This document shows positions 8,176 to 16,865 of a DNA stretch of 64,000 nt, piece by piece; within the stretch, counting starts at the first letter, position 1, and each line of letters opens with the position of its first letter. The stretch is from Laspinema olomoucense D3b (GTDB lineage: Bacteria; Cyanobacteriota; Cyanobacteriia; Cyanobacteriales; Laspinemataceae). The position numbers were made by a program, and so were the translations under genes. The DNA lies in the NCBI RefSeq assembly GCF_025370785.1, contig NZ_JAMXFA010000018.1:62001-126000 (forward strand), in the 5' to 3' direction. The notes under the pieces were generated by a model. That model had not been told where the DNA came from, made no database searches, and worked only from the letters and a program-made list of their open reading frames with translations.

Positions 8176-8219
8176 CAGAGAATTGAGAGCGATAAAATCT
8201 CAATTCTCTGTTTTTTTTT
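8176..8219 (+). terminator. Strong Rho-independent terminator
   Basis: CAGAGAATTGAGA and TCTCAATTCTCTG form a 13-bp stem with a loop of nine bases, and a run of T follows. It separates the rightward gene at 7429 from the leftward gene at 8240. Confidence 0.9.
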
Positions 8220-8239
8220 ATTGCTAAAACTGACACTTT

Positions 8240-9109
8240 TTAGGGTGTGGGTTTTTGCAGATCGATCAGAGCGCTACTGCCATCGGGGGCGATCGCACCT
8301 TGCAAATCAGCCTCAGCAAACTCCGCATCGGTGATCTTCGCACCAAATAAATTAGCTCCGAGGAGATTAGCTCCCGTTAAGTTAGCCCCACGGAGGTTGG
8401 TATTTTCCAGATTGGCGCGAGAGAGGTCCGCCCGAGTCAGGTCCGCGCCGCTCAAATTGGCTCCGCTGAGGTCCACCCCACTGAGTCGGGCTCCGGAGAG
8501 GGCGGCATCAACCAAGGAAGACTGAGGGCAGATCCAGTAAACCCCGGCGCTGTTGGCATCGAACTCCTCATCAAAGCCAGTATCCGGATTACACAGAGCC
8601 GAATGCAGGTTCGCCTCACTTAAATTCGCCCCCCGGAGGTCAGCGGAACGGAGATCAGCGCGGTAGAGATAAGCTTGGGCGAGGTTGGTATGGGTGAGCT
8701 TGGTCCAGCGCAGGTCCGCTTTATAAAGATAGGCGAGGGATAAATCGGCATTGGGGGCGATCGCATAAGCATTTCTCCCGTTAGGATCAAACCCCACGGG
8801 AAACTGAGTCTGGCTATTATAGAGCGCATTAGAAATATCTGTAGCACCCATATCTGCCCATCTCAAATCCGTCCCTCTCAGGTCGGCCCCTTTCAAATAA
8901 GCCCCTCTCAGGTCGGCTCCCTTGAGGTCCGCCCCTCGAAAATCGGTCCGGCGGAGATAGGCGGAACTCAGGTTAATTTCCTGTAAGCTGGCATCGCGAA
9001 AAACGGCTCGACTGAGATTGCTCCCGCTCAGGTGCGCTTCACAGAGATTGACCTTAGAAAACAGTCTTTCTCCTTGAGCATATCGGTTTAGCAGTTGATG
9101 AATGTCCAT
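8240..9109 (-). CDS. Pentapeptide-repeat protein
   Basis: The protein has 289 residues from ATG 9109, chosen because MDIHQLLNRYAQGERLF aligns with MDTDELLNRYREGERDF of the paralogue at 10845. Seven codons upstream is another in-frame ATG, inside a heptamer repeat. Nearly the whole protein is pentapeptides (ADLRGADLKG). Two inserts of about 30 residues each contain a conserved pattern (YNSQTQFPVGFDP..., CNPDTGFDEEFDA...), seen in many cyanobacterial members. It is cytosolic with no signal peptide. The role is unknown; DNA mimicry or a scaffold role has been shown for a few family members only. Confidence 0.85.
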   Translation of the reverse strand: MDIHQLLNRYAQGERLFSKVNLCEAHLSGSNLSRAVFRDASLQEINLSSAYLRRTDFRGADLKGADLRGAYLKGADLRGTDLRWADMGATDISNALYNSQTQFPVGFDPNGRNAYAIAPNADLSLAYLYKADLRWTKLTHTNLAQAYLYRADLRSADLRGANLSEANLHSALCNPDTGFDEEFDANSAGVYWICPQSSLVDAALSGARLSGVDLSGANLSGADLTRADLSRANLENTNLRGANLTGANLLGANLFGAKITDAEFAEADLQGAIAPDGSSALIDLQKPTP

Positions 9110-9115
9110 GAGTGG

Positions 9116-9149
9116 TTTGTCATTTGTCATTTGTCATTTGTCATTTGTC
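9116..9149. repeat. Heptamer tandem repeat (CATTTGT)n
   Basis: Four complete CATTTGT heptamers preceded by a partial one. Read on the minus strand it overlaps the 5' end of the pentapeptide gene and creates several in-frame ATG codons. Short tandem heptamers of this kind are known in cyanobacterial genomes. Confidence 0.85.
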
Positions 9150-9189
9150 CTGGGTGAGGGTGAGTTGAAGTTTGGGGAAAGGGTCTGGG

Positions 9190-10593
9190 TTAGAAGCGTT
9201 CCCCAATCTTAAAGATTGCGCTGAGGTCCTGTTGATCGCTCACGGCAAATTCCAGACGCACGGGACCAAAATCCGTGAGTAATCGTACCCCCAGACCTAA
9301 GCCGAACCCTTTGCCCGGTTTATTTCGCACTTCCCCGGGTTCCCCAAAGACGGAATCTGCCGAACCGAGGTCGCTGGCAAAATCAGCAAATACGGTGCCG
9401 CCTAAGGCTGAGGAATAGGGGAGATTTAAGTCTTCAATGAGGGGAAAGCGATATTCTACGGTGCCTTGGATATAACTTTGTCCGGTGCCGATTTCACCAT
9501 CTTGATACCCCCGCACGGAGTCGCTGCCGCCTAGATTAAAGGCTTGATAGGGGGGGACATCGCCGAGGATGGTTCCTCCTTGGAGGTTAAAGACAAAGGT
9601 TTGGTTCTGAAAGGGGACGAATTGGGTAAAGCTGGCGCTTAAGCGGTTAAACAGGAGATCGGCACTGCCAACGGGGATGGATTGTTCGGTTGCCAGTTGA
9701 AAGCGATAGCCTTGGGTGGGCCATTCGTTACTGTTTCGGCGGTCCTGCAATAGCCCTAAGTTGAGGGTGACGAGGGTATCGAGACCTTGTTCGCTTAAGG
9801 TTAGGGGATTGCCGAGGCGATCGCTGGCGTAGAGGCGACTGGTAAAGGCAGAATTGCGAATGGCAACGCGCTGATAACTGGCTCCGGCGGAGAGAACGAC
9901 GCCGGTTGGGGTGACGGGTTGGTAAAAGGAGAAGCTGCCTCCGAGGCGATCGACCCAAGCTTGGTGGTCATGGATGAGATTGACTTCGCGATCGCCTTCG
10001 AGAAACTGGGGCTCGGGCGATCGGGTATTAAATAACCGAACTTGATACCCCGAGTCGGAGGGTCCAGACTCTAGCCAAGGGTCGGTATAGCGCAAAAGTG
10101 CTCCAATGGTGCGCTCACCCCCTTCCAGACGCAGATCTAGGGTCTGGTCATTTTCCCCCAGGTTGGTCAGAATCAAGTCAACGGTGCCATGAATTCCTTT
10201 AATGGAGCTATAGCGAGGGAAGGGAACGATCGCAAAATCCGGTTCTTCCTCCAGTTCTTCTTCAATGTTTTCCAGTTCTGGACGCTGAGGTTGAGTCGGG
10301 GAATTTGGTCTTTGTTGGGAAATTCCCCGTTCTAAACCCTCGCCTTTTAAACCCTCTGCTGAATCAGAGGACTGGGTTGGCCCTAGGAGGGGAGGGGGTG
10401 GGGGGGTTTCCCGGGAGGGGGTTGCAGGGAGCAACCAATCTGCTGCCGGGGGATACAGAGATTGAAGATTCAAAGGGGTTGTTTCTGTCCCTTGTCCCCA
10501 AGCGGGGAGGCGAGTGATTAAAAGGACAGAAGTCGCTCCTAGCAACAAGGCTAGGGCTTCTAGGGATTTATACAAGATGATGTTCGCGGTCAT
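9190..10593 (-). CDS. Omp85-family outer-membrane beta-barrel without POTRA domains
   Basis: The protein has 467 residues. ATG 10593 has GGGAG eight bases upstream and gives a signal peptide (MTANIILYKSLEALALLLGA... ending AWGQG). Residues about 35-130 are a Pro/Glu-rich low-complexity linker. From about 135 to the end is a BamA/surface-antigen D15 barrel: LLQDRRNSNEWPTQGYRF, NLGGSDSVRGYQDGEIG (the VRGY motif of the L6 lock loop), a terminal strand ending in KIGERF with a C-terminal Phe. Family members usually carry POTRA domains before the barrel. Here there is no room for one, so it resembles TamA/TpsB-type barrels reduced to the pore. It may insert or export proteins or serve as an accessory barrel. 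Confidence 0.82.
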   Translation of the reverse strand: MTANIILYKSLEALALLLGATSVLLITRLPAWGQGTETTPLNLQSLYPPAADWLLPATPSRETPPPPPLLGPTQSSDSAEGLKGEGLERGISQQRPNSPTQPQRPELENIEEELEEEPDFAIVPFPRYSSIKGIHGTVDLILTNLGENDQTLDLRLEGGERTIGALLRYTDPWLESGPSDSGYQVRLFNTRSPEPQFLEGDREVNLIHDHQAWVDRLGGSFSFYQPVTPTGVVLSAGASYQRVAIRNSAFTSRLYASDRLGNPLTLSEQGLDTLVTLNLGLLQDRRNSNEWPTQGYRFQLATEQSIPVGSADLLFNRLSASFTQFVPFQNQTFVFNLQGGTILGDVPPYQAFNLGGSDSVRGYQDGEIGTGQSYIQGTVEYRFPLIEDLNLPYSSALGGTVFADFASDLGSADSVFGEPGEVRNKPGKGFGLGLGVRLLTDFGPVRLEFAVSDQQDLSAIFKIGERF

Positions 10594-10844
10594 GCCGTTG
10601 ACTCCCACAGACTCCATGATTGTGTCGGGCGGCTCGTTTTGGCGATCGAGCAACCCGACTGGATAAAGCAATGATTGGGGTCGGTGGAAGAAATACCGGG
10701 CGGGTTTGTATCCCAACCGATCCCCAAATCTCCTCTATCTTAGGCATTTGTGGGACCGGCGATCGCATTGGGGAGATTGCTTGGGTGTTTTATGGATGGG
10801 GAAATCGTGACAGAAGGGCGATCGCCCCTGTGAACCCCACCCAG

Positions 10845-11429
10845 TCACAAATGTTGGTGTCCGTCTGGAAGAATGGTATTGCGCAGAGTCGCACCATAGA
10901 GATTGCTGTTCCAGAGATTCGCCCCGAGTAAATTTGCTTCGGTTAAATTAGCGCCCCCAAAATCAGCGGCAATCAGGTTTGCACTGCTCAGGTCCGATTC
11001 TTGTAGATTGGCGCCGACAAAGCTCGTACTGACGAGATCCGCACCAGAACAATCGGAATTTGACAGATTGGCATTCATTAAGTCAGCCTTATTCAGGCTG
11101 GCTTTCCACAAGCTGGCCCTCTGCAAATCCACGCGGTTTAAATCCGCTTGCCCGAGTTGAGCCAGCATCAGATTAGCCCGAATCAGTAAGGCATCACTGA
11201 GATTCGCTTTTTTCAAGAGGGTTGCAGTCAATTTAGCATCGGTTAAATTAGCTCCACTGAGGTTAGCCCCGTTGAGATTAGCCCGACCTAAATTAGCATC
11301 CGTCAGGTTAGCACCCGCTAGGTTAATGTCGGGCAAATGAGCGCGATAAAGGTAACAACGACGCAGATCTACGCCGGGGAAATCTCGTTCTCCTTCTCTG
11401 TAGCGATTGAGAAGTTCATCAGTATCCAT
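10845..11429 (-). CDS. Pentapeptide-repeat protein
   Basis: The protein has 194 residues. It starts with MDTDELLNRYREGERDFPGV, the cap shared with the protein at 8240-9109, then about 28 uninterrupted A(N/D)LxxA pentapeptides, and ends abruptly with ILPDGHQHL. There is no signal peptide. The uninterrupted helix is shorter and more regular than its neighbours. The region 11430-11717 upstream shows no gene. Confidence 0.85.
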   Translation of the reverse strand: MDTDELLNRYREGERDFPGVDLRRCYLYRAHLPDINLAGANLTDANLGRANLNGANLSGANLTDAKLTATLLKKANLSDALLIRANLMLAQLGQADLNRVDLQRASLWKASLNKADLMNANLSNSDCSGADLVSTSFVGANLQESDLSSANLIAADFGGANLTEANLLGANLWNSNLYGATLRNTILPDGHQHL

Positions 11430-11717
11430 CAGATTTGTTGAAGAGTGATAGGACAGAAAAAATGAGAAGATGACAGCCCTGATTTCCCCTGATTTTGCTC
11501 TGGGTTGCGAGGGTTAGATCCGACCCTGTTGCTGGAATGCGGTCAGAGGAGCTAACCTTGATTGTACCCGTTCCCAGAATAAAGCCGCCCACAACCTGCT
11601 TTGGGCTTTGGTGCTGAGGATCAATGCTTTCGCTCACAGCGCCCGGACATTTCCTTAAGGACCAGCAAGTGTGGACGGCAAACACCAAAAGTAAATATAC
11701 GGCGATCGCCGTTTTAA

Positions 11718-11897
11718 TTAACGATAACGTCTCTTGCGTCGCGCAGCACTGGCCTTGCGTTTACGCTTTTCCTGCGGGGTTTCAAAATGGCGACGGCACT
11801 TAACATCTGCGAGGATCCCCGCTCGCGAGACTTGCCGTTTAAAGCGTCGTAAGGCAGATTCAATGCCTTCGCTTTCTCCTACTAAAACTTGGGTCAT
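11718..11897 (-). CDS. rpsU: 30S ribosomal protein S21 (bS21)
   Basis: Fifty-nine residues, [20 protein letters not shown] at the start, then [16 protein letters not shown] and a basic tail ending RRKRRYR: the full bS21 sequence pattern. ATG 11895-11897 is preceded by AAGGAG. bS21 sits at the platform of the 30S subunit near the anti-Shine-Dalgarno and helps initiation. It lies downstream of the RRM protein gene on the same strand, the rbp-rpsU order known from Anabaena, where the pair is cold-responsive. Confidence 0.96.
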   Translation of the reverse strand: MTQVLVGESEGIESALRRFKRQVSRAGILADVKCRRHFETPQEKRKRKASAARRKRRYR

Positions 11898-11936
11898 TCT
11901 TACTCCTTTTACTAGAGGTCCATTGGCTGTGAGATA

Positions 11937-11977
11937 GCCTCAAGTCAGAACTTTACAGTTCTTATTTTACTTGAGGC
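11937..11977 (-). promoter_or_regulatory. Composite hairpin upstream of rpsU
   Basis: GCCTCAAGT (11937-11945) pairs with ACTTGAGGC (11969-11977). Inside it a second stem, AGAACT with AGTTCT (11947-11952, 11957-11962), stacks with a bulge. The structure starts 40 bases before the rpsU start codon in the rbp-rpsU intercistronic region. It has no U-run, so it is less likely to be a terminator than an RNA-stability, attenuation or autoregulation element. Confidence 0.6.
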
Positions 11978-12147
11978 CAGCAAAAATGGCGGCCTATCTG
12001 TATTATGCCCTAACAGGGTTGACGATAGCCCGCACGCCAGGGTGAGTTTCTAATATCAAAGTTTGCAGATGAGGAGATGTCCTAGCGAAATGATGCTAGA
12101 TGATTTTCACCATCCCTCTATCATGCTATTGATTAGGTTGGGGAGAA

Positions 12148-12483
12148 TTATCTGTAACCGCCACCGCCTCCGCCGCCGTAACCACCACGTCCGCCACCAC
12201 GGTTACCACCGCCGCCGCCGCCGCCGCCGCGTTTGTTATCGTCGCGGGGTTTTGCTTTATTTACCTTGAGATCACGCCCCATCCACTCAGCGCCATCAAG
12301 CGCTTCAATGGCAGCGGTTTCTTCTGCATCGGTGTCCATTTCAACAAACCCAAAGCCACGGGGACGGCCTGTTTCGCGGTCCGTGGGAAGGTTAACTCGT
12401 TTCACCGTACCATATTCAGCAAAAACGCTGTTTAGGTCTTGTTCGGTGACATCGTAGGATAGATTGCCTACATAAATCGACAT
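12148..12483 (-). CDS. RRM-type RNA-binding protein with glycine-rich tail
   Basis: The protein has 111 residues, typical of the cyanobacterial Rbp family. It has one RRM: RNP2 is IYVGNLSY at 3-10 and RNP1 is RGFGFVEM near 43-50. The tail from about 83 is almost pure Gly with Arg, Tyr and Asn (GGGGGNRGGGRGGYGG). It binds U-rich or structured single-stranded RNA in the cytosol; homologues are induced in the cold and some help mRNA localisation to thylakoids. It precedes rpsU on the same strand with 250 bases between. Confidence 0.93.
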   Translation of the reverse strand: MSIYVGNLSYDVTEQDLNSVFAEYGTVKRVNLPTDRETGRPRGFGFVEMDTDAEETAAIEALDGAEWMGRDLKVNKAKPRDDNKRGGGGGGGGNRGGGRGGYGGGGGGGYR

Positions 12484-12667
12484 GGAAAGCCTCCAAAAGT
12501 TTAAGGGGATTCAGTTTCATCAGAAGTACCTGCCGACGAAGCCGATTCGGATTGATCCGGAGGCAATTCTGAAGCAAATAGCAAAACTCATTACTGAATC
12601 AAATTTTTCTTCACTACTTTAACATACCGCCCCAGGGTCGGTGAGTGTTTTTGTTTAGAGAAATTAT

Positions 12668-12742
12668 GGAGGGGGTGGGGGGGATGGGGAGGATGGGGGG
12701 GATGGGGGGGATGGGGGGGATGGAGGAGATGGGGGAGAGGGG
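12668..12742. repeat. G-tract minisatellite (GGGGGGGAT-type), potential G-quadruplex
   Basis: About 75 bases in which runs of three to seven G alternate with AT or A; three consecutive units are GGGGGGGAT. The plus strand could fold into an intramolecular G-quadruplex. It lies 69 bases past the stop of the last NRPS gene in coordinates (that is, upstream of the rbp gene and downstream of neither a clear promoter nor a gene). The open frame on the opposite strand (Pro-Pro-His repeats) is a by-product. Confidence 0.8.
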
Positions 12743-12810
12743 TTTTTAGGTTTGAGTTTTGGGGAATTAGGGGAGATTTTGTCAAAAAACTAGGGGACCT
12801 GGCTTTTGCT

Positions 12811-15800
12811 CTACCGAGATTCTAGGCATTCGCGGAGGCGATCGGCTAGATGTTGCACCTGGGGCTTTCTGAGCATGGTGAGGTGGTTCCCGGGAATCCG
12901 AATCAGTTCTATGGGTTCCGGGGTGAGTTGGCCCCAGCCCAAGGTTGGATCCTCACCCGTGGCGATCGCCCGATCGCTGGAGGTAATCAAGGTCATGCGA
13001 TCGGGATAAATCGAGGGTTGATACTGGAGAACTGCTTGACTGTTTGCTTGGAAAATGGGTAACAGGGGGCGCAGGGCGACTTCCCGTAAGATGCGGCGAT
13101 CGGATGTGGAATGCAAGGATTGCGCCAGGGTCGTTTTGGCGAGATAACGGTGTAAAAATTGGAAGAGGGGATGAACTCGTTGAGGGTGGCGATCGCCCTG
13201 GGGATGCAATGCCGCTTTCTCCCGCTGCTTCCCTTGGGTCATCAAATAAACATAATCCCGCAAAAACGGCCAAATCGAACTTGCCGCCGTGGTCAACAAA
13301 AATTTACCCCCCTGCCAGAGAGAGGGTTGATTAGTGGAAAGCGGGGCGAGGGTATCCAAAACTGCCAGTAACCCGACGGCATGACCTGCTTTTTTTAATT
13401 GGTGGGCCATTTCAAACGCCACTAACCCGCCAAAGGACCAACCCCCTAAGAAATAAGGACCTTCGGGTTGTATAGTCTGCATGGCTTTAATATAATAAGC
13501 GGCCATGTCTTCTATGCGCGTTAAGGGTGGAGATTTGCCGTCAATGCCTTGGGGTTGTAAGGCATAAAAGGGTTGATTTTTTCCCAGATGTAAGGCTAAT
13601 TCATAATAAGGAAAGACCACGCCTAAAATGGGATGAATACAGAAAAATGGGGGATTTGTGCCTTGAGTTTGAATGGGGACTAAGGGAGAACAAGGGAGGG
13701 TATCAAGTTCAGAAAAGAGACAATCGGCTAATCCTTTGAGCGTGGGGTTGAGGAAAAGCGCAGAAACGGGTAATTGTTGCTGGAATTGCTGGTTAATGTG
13801 AGTCAGGAGTCGGACGGCGAGGAGGGAATCGCCGCCTAAGTCGAAAAAGTTATCATTCATGCCGATGCGATCGCACTTGAGGAGGGTAGCCCAAATTTGA
13901 GCTAAGGCGGCTTCGCTGGGGTTGCCTGGGGGGATAAATTGCCCAGGGGTGAGGGTTTCACCGGCTGGTAATTGGGTGCGGTCAAGTTTGCCGCGATCGG
14001 TCAGGGGCAGGGAGTTTAGCACAATCAACTCCTGGGGAATCATGTATCCGGGTAACGTTTTGCTCAGAAAACTTCGCAGTGAACTGTGGTTAATGGGTTG
14101 ATTCCCTTGCGGGACAATATACGCAACCAGTTGATCCCGGTCTGTGGCCATGACGCGGGCTTGTTGGATGTTGGGATATTGGGTAATTGTTGTCTCAATT
14201 TCTCCTAATTCTATCCGATAACCCCGAATTTTTACTTGATGGTCGATGCGGCCTAAAAACTCTAATTTACCATCGATTTGATAGCGGGCTAAGTCCCCTG
14301 TTTTGTACAGTCGCACTGTTTGTTGGGGGGGAAAAGAGTGAGTAATAAACCGTTCGGAGTTTAATTGCTTCCGGTTGTGATACCCTCGCGCAACTCCCTC
14401 CCCGGCAATATAAATTTCTCCAGGAATTCCAATGGGAACCGGCTGCAAATTGGCATCCAAGAGATAAATTTGAGTATTAGGAATGGGGCGACCGATGGGC
14501 GGGTTGGGAGTGGGGTCGATAATTTCGGCAACGGTGGCCCATACTGTAGATTCAGTCGGACCATAGGCATTGAAAAAGTGGCAAGAATTAACCCAGGATT
14601 TAGCCAATGCTGGGGAACAGGATTCTCCGGCAGAAATCAGGGTATGAAGGGCGGGTAATTTCCCGGGAGGTAAGGTGGCTAATACGGCGGGAGTGAGAGA
14701 GGCATGGGTAATGGCAAATTGGCTTAAAAAGGTCATTAAAGCTGTTCCCCCATAGCGGGATTCTTCATCGGCTAAATAGAGGGTTGCGCCGGTACTGAAT
14801 GCCATGACAATTTCAAAAATGGAAGCATCAAAACTGAGGGAGGAAAATTGCAAAATCCGGCTCTGTTTATTTAGTTTAAAGATTTGATGTTGGGCGATAA
14901 TTAAGTTAGAGAGTCCTCGGTGTTCGATTAAGACGCCTTTGGGTTTTCCCGTGGAACCGGAGGTGTAGATCACATAAGCAAGATGATTGGGAGTGATGGG
15001 ATAAGTGAGGGATTCGGGACTTTGTTGCGCGATCGCCCGTTGATGTTGCTCTAAATCCAGGATGGAGACTCGGGGGGGAGTCAGGGAGGGGACAAAGGGC
15101 GATCGCGTCAGTAAGAGAGAGACTTCGGCATCGGATAGGATAAACTGGAGTCGTTCTAGGGGATAGCTGGGGTCACAATAGAGATAGACGCCGCCTGCTT
15201 TGAGAATGCCTAGGATAGAGGCGACTGCCTCTAGGGAGGGCGGTAAACAAACACCCACTAAAACCTCGGGTTTAACCCCCCTTTCTTGTAGATACCGGGC
15301 GAGTTGATTGGATTGGTGGTGTAAGTCTTGATAGGTGAGAGAGTTTTTACCGGAGACAAGGGCGATCTGATTGGGCGATCGCTGAACAATTTCCTCAAAT
15401 AAGTGCAGAAAGGAGGGATGCTGTAGTGGAGGTTGAGGAAGGGATGGATAGGCAGGAGAATTAAATTGACTCAGCAGGCAGTCCCGTTCAAGGGTCGTTA
15501 AAATCTGCAAGTCAGAAATCTTCTGCTTCGGGTCGGTGACAATTGCGGATAAAAGGGTTTGAAAATGTCCCATCCATCGGGTAATTGTCTCAGATTCAAA
15601 TAAATCGGTACTATAAATCACTTGACCTTGAATTTGGTCAGCTTCTTCCCATAAATTAAACTCTAAATCCAGTTTAGCTGTGCCCATATCCCAGTCTAAC
15701 AGACTCAAGGTTAGTCCGGGTAATTCCAGGGCATTTATGGGCGTATTTTGCAAGCTAAAGCTGACCTGAAACAGGGGATTTTGGCTCAAATCTCGTTGAG

Positions 15801-16830
15801 GATGGAGTTTTTCTACCAGCTTTTCAAAGGGTAAATCCTGGTGGGTGTAAGCGGCGAATGCCACCGATTTGACTTGAGTTAATAATTCCAAAAAGGTAGG
15901 ATTTTCAGATAAATCCGTTCGCAGGACTAAACTATTGACAAAAAAACCGATTAGCCCTTCTATTTCTTGACGGTTGCGGTTAGCAATGGGAGAACCGACT
16001 GCAATATCGGTTTGTCCGGTGTAGCGATAAAGTAAGGTTTTAAAGGCCGCCAGCAGGGTCATAAATAGGGTGGTTTCCGTTTGCTGACTCAACCGTTTAA
16101 TGGAGGCGGTTAATGTGGGAGGGAGGGCGAATTTTTGTTTTCCACCGCGATAGCTGGGAATTGGGGGACGAGGGCGATCGCTAGGTAGATTCAGGGGAGA
16201 CAGATGTTGTAATTGCTGTTGCCAATAGCTTAACTGGGTTTCCAAAAACTCTCCCTGCAACCATTGCTGCTGCCATTCTGTAAAGTCAGCATATTGCAGC
16301 GGCAATGGTTGCAGGGGGGAGGGTTGGTGATAAGCAAAGGCGGTATATAACGTCCCTAGTTCCTCCAGCAAGATGCCAATAGACCAACCATCAGCAACTA
16401 TATGATGAAAATTCAGCAACAGAATCGAGTCAATTTCACTCCGTTGTAACACCGAAATTCGCAGTAAAGGTCCAGTGGTTAAATTAAAGGGTTCTTCTGC
16501 TGCTAAAGTCGCTAAGCGTTGCGCCTCCCGGTCCTGTTCCACTGGGGGGAGATGCTGCAAGGCGATCGCCTGGATAGCAAGAGTCAATTCTGGGGAAATC
16601 ACTTGCACCACTTGTCCCTCTAAAAGAGTAAAAGTAGTGCGTAAGATTTCATGACGGCGAACAATTTCATTAAAACTTTCTTCTAAAGCGGATAAGTTCA
16701 GATACCCGGTTAAGTGAATCGCTGCGGATACATTATAAAATGGGTTGTTGGGGGCTAATTGGTTGAGAAACCATAACCGTTGTTGTGCAAAGGAGGCGGG
16801 AAAGACAAAAACCTCGGTTTCTTGAGTCAT
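12811..16830 (-). CDS. NRPS module 3: C-A-T-TE (termination module)
   Basis: The protein has 1339 residues: condensation domain 10-430 with HHIVADG near 143; adenylation domain about 480-890 with YTSGSTGKPKG near 625, NAYGPTE and LPLTDRGKLDR; carrier domain with DNFFDLGGDSLL near 998; type I thioesterase from about 1075 with GWSFGG near 1131. It would add the last residue and release the peptide by hydrolysis or cyclisation. Reading the ten pocket positions against GrsA gives D-A-F-S-I-A-A-V-W-K, close to aromatic/hydrophobic codes but not one I can assign. It is the third gene of the operon, 35 bases after the second. It has no docking domain at its N-terminus, unlike module 2. Confidence 0.93.
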   Translation of the reverse strand: MTQETEVFVFPASFAQQRLWFLNQLAPNNPFYNVSAAIHLTGYLNLSALEESFNEIVRRHEILRTTFTLLEGQVVQVISPELTLAIQAIALQHLPPVEQDREAQRLATLAAEEPFNLTTGPLLRISVLQRSEIDSILLLNFHHIVADGWSIGILLEELGTLYTAFAYHQPSPLQPLPLQYADFTEWQQQWLQGEFLETQLSYWQQQLQHLSPLNLPSDRPRPPIPSYRGGKQKFALPPTLTASIKRLSQQTETTLFMTLLAAFKTLLYRYTGQTDIAVGSPIANRNRQEIEGLIGFFVNSLVLRTDLSENPTFLELLTQVKSVAFAAYTHQDLPFEKLVEKLHPQRDLSQNPLFQVSFSLQNTPINALELPGLTLSLLDWDMGTAKLDLEFNLWEEADQIQGQVIYSTDLFESETITRWMGHFQTLLSAIVTDPKQKISDLQILTTLERDCLLSQFNSPAYPSLPQPPLQHPSFLHLFEEIVQRSPNQIALVSGKNSLTYQDLHHQSNQLARYLQERGVKPEVLVGVCLPPSLEAVASILGILKAGGVYLYCDPSYPLERLQFILSDAEVSLLLTRSPFVPSLTPPRVSILDLEQHQRAIAQQSPESLTYPITPNHLAYVIYTSGSTGKPKGVLIEHRGLSNLIIAQHQIFKLNKQSRILQFSSLSFDASIFEIVMAFSTGATLYLADEESRYGGTALMTFLSQFAITHASLTPAVLATLPPGKLPALHTLISAGESCSPALAKSWVNSCHFFNAYGPTESTVWATVAEIIDPTPNPPIGRPIPNTQIYLLDANLQPVPIGIPGEIYIAGEGVARGYHNRKQLNSERFITHSFPPQQTVRLYKTGDLARYQIDGKLEFLGRIDHQVKIRGYRIELGEIETTITQYPNIQQARVMATDRDQLVAYIVPQGNQPINHSSLRSFLSKTLPGYMIPQELIVLNSLPLTDRGKLDRTQLPAGETLTPGQFIPPGNPSEAALAQIWATLLKCDRIGMNDNFFDLGGDSLLAVRLLTHINQQFQQQLPVSALFLNPTLKGLADCLFSELDTLPCSPLVPIQTQGTNPPFFCIHPILGVVFPYYELALHLGKNQPFYALQPQGIDGKSPPLTRIEDMAAYYIKAMQTIQPEGPYFLGGWSFGGLVAFEMAHQLKKAGHAVGLLAVLDTLAPLSTNQPSLWQGGKFLLTTAASSIWPFLRDYVYLMTQGKQREKAALHPQGDRHPQRVHPLFQFLHRYLAKTTLAQSLHSTSDRRILREVALRPLLPIFQANSQAVLQYQPSIYPDRMTLITSSDRAIATGEDPTLGWGQLTPEPIELIRIPGNHLTMLRKPQVQHLADRLRECLESR

Positions 16831-16865
16831 GTTAGGGTAAATTTCCTCGAATTAAACGGATATCA

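Noticed and set aside
12591-12785. Open frame rich in Pro-Pro-His repeats on the minus strand
   Set aside because: It is the translation of the G-tract minisatellite; no start signal or homology.
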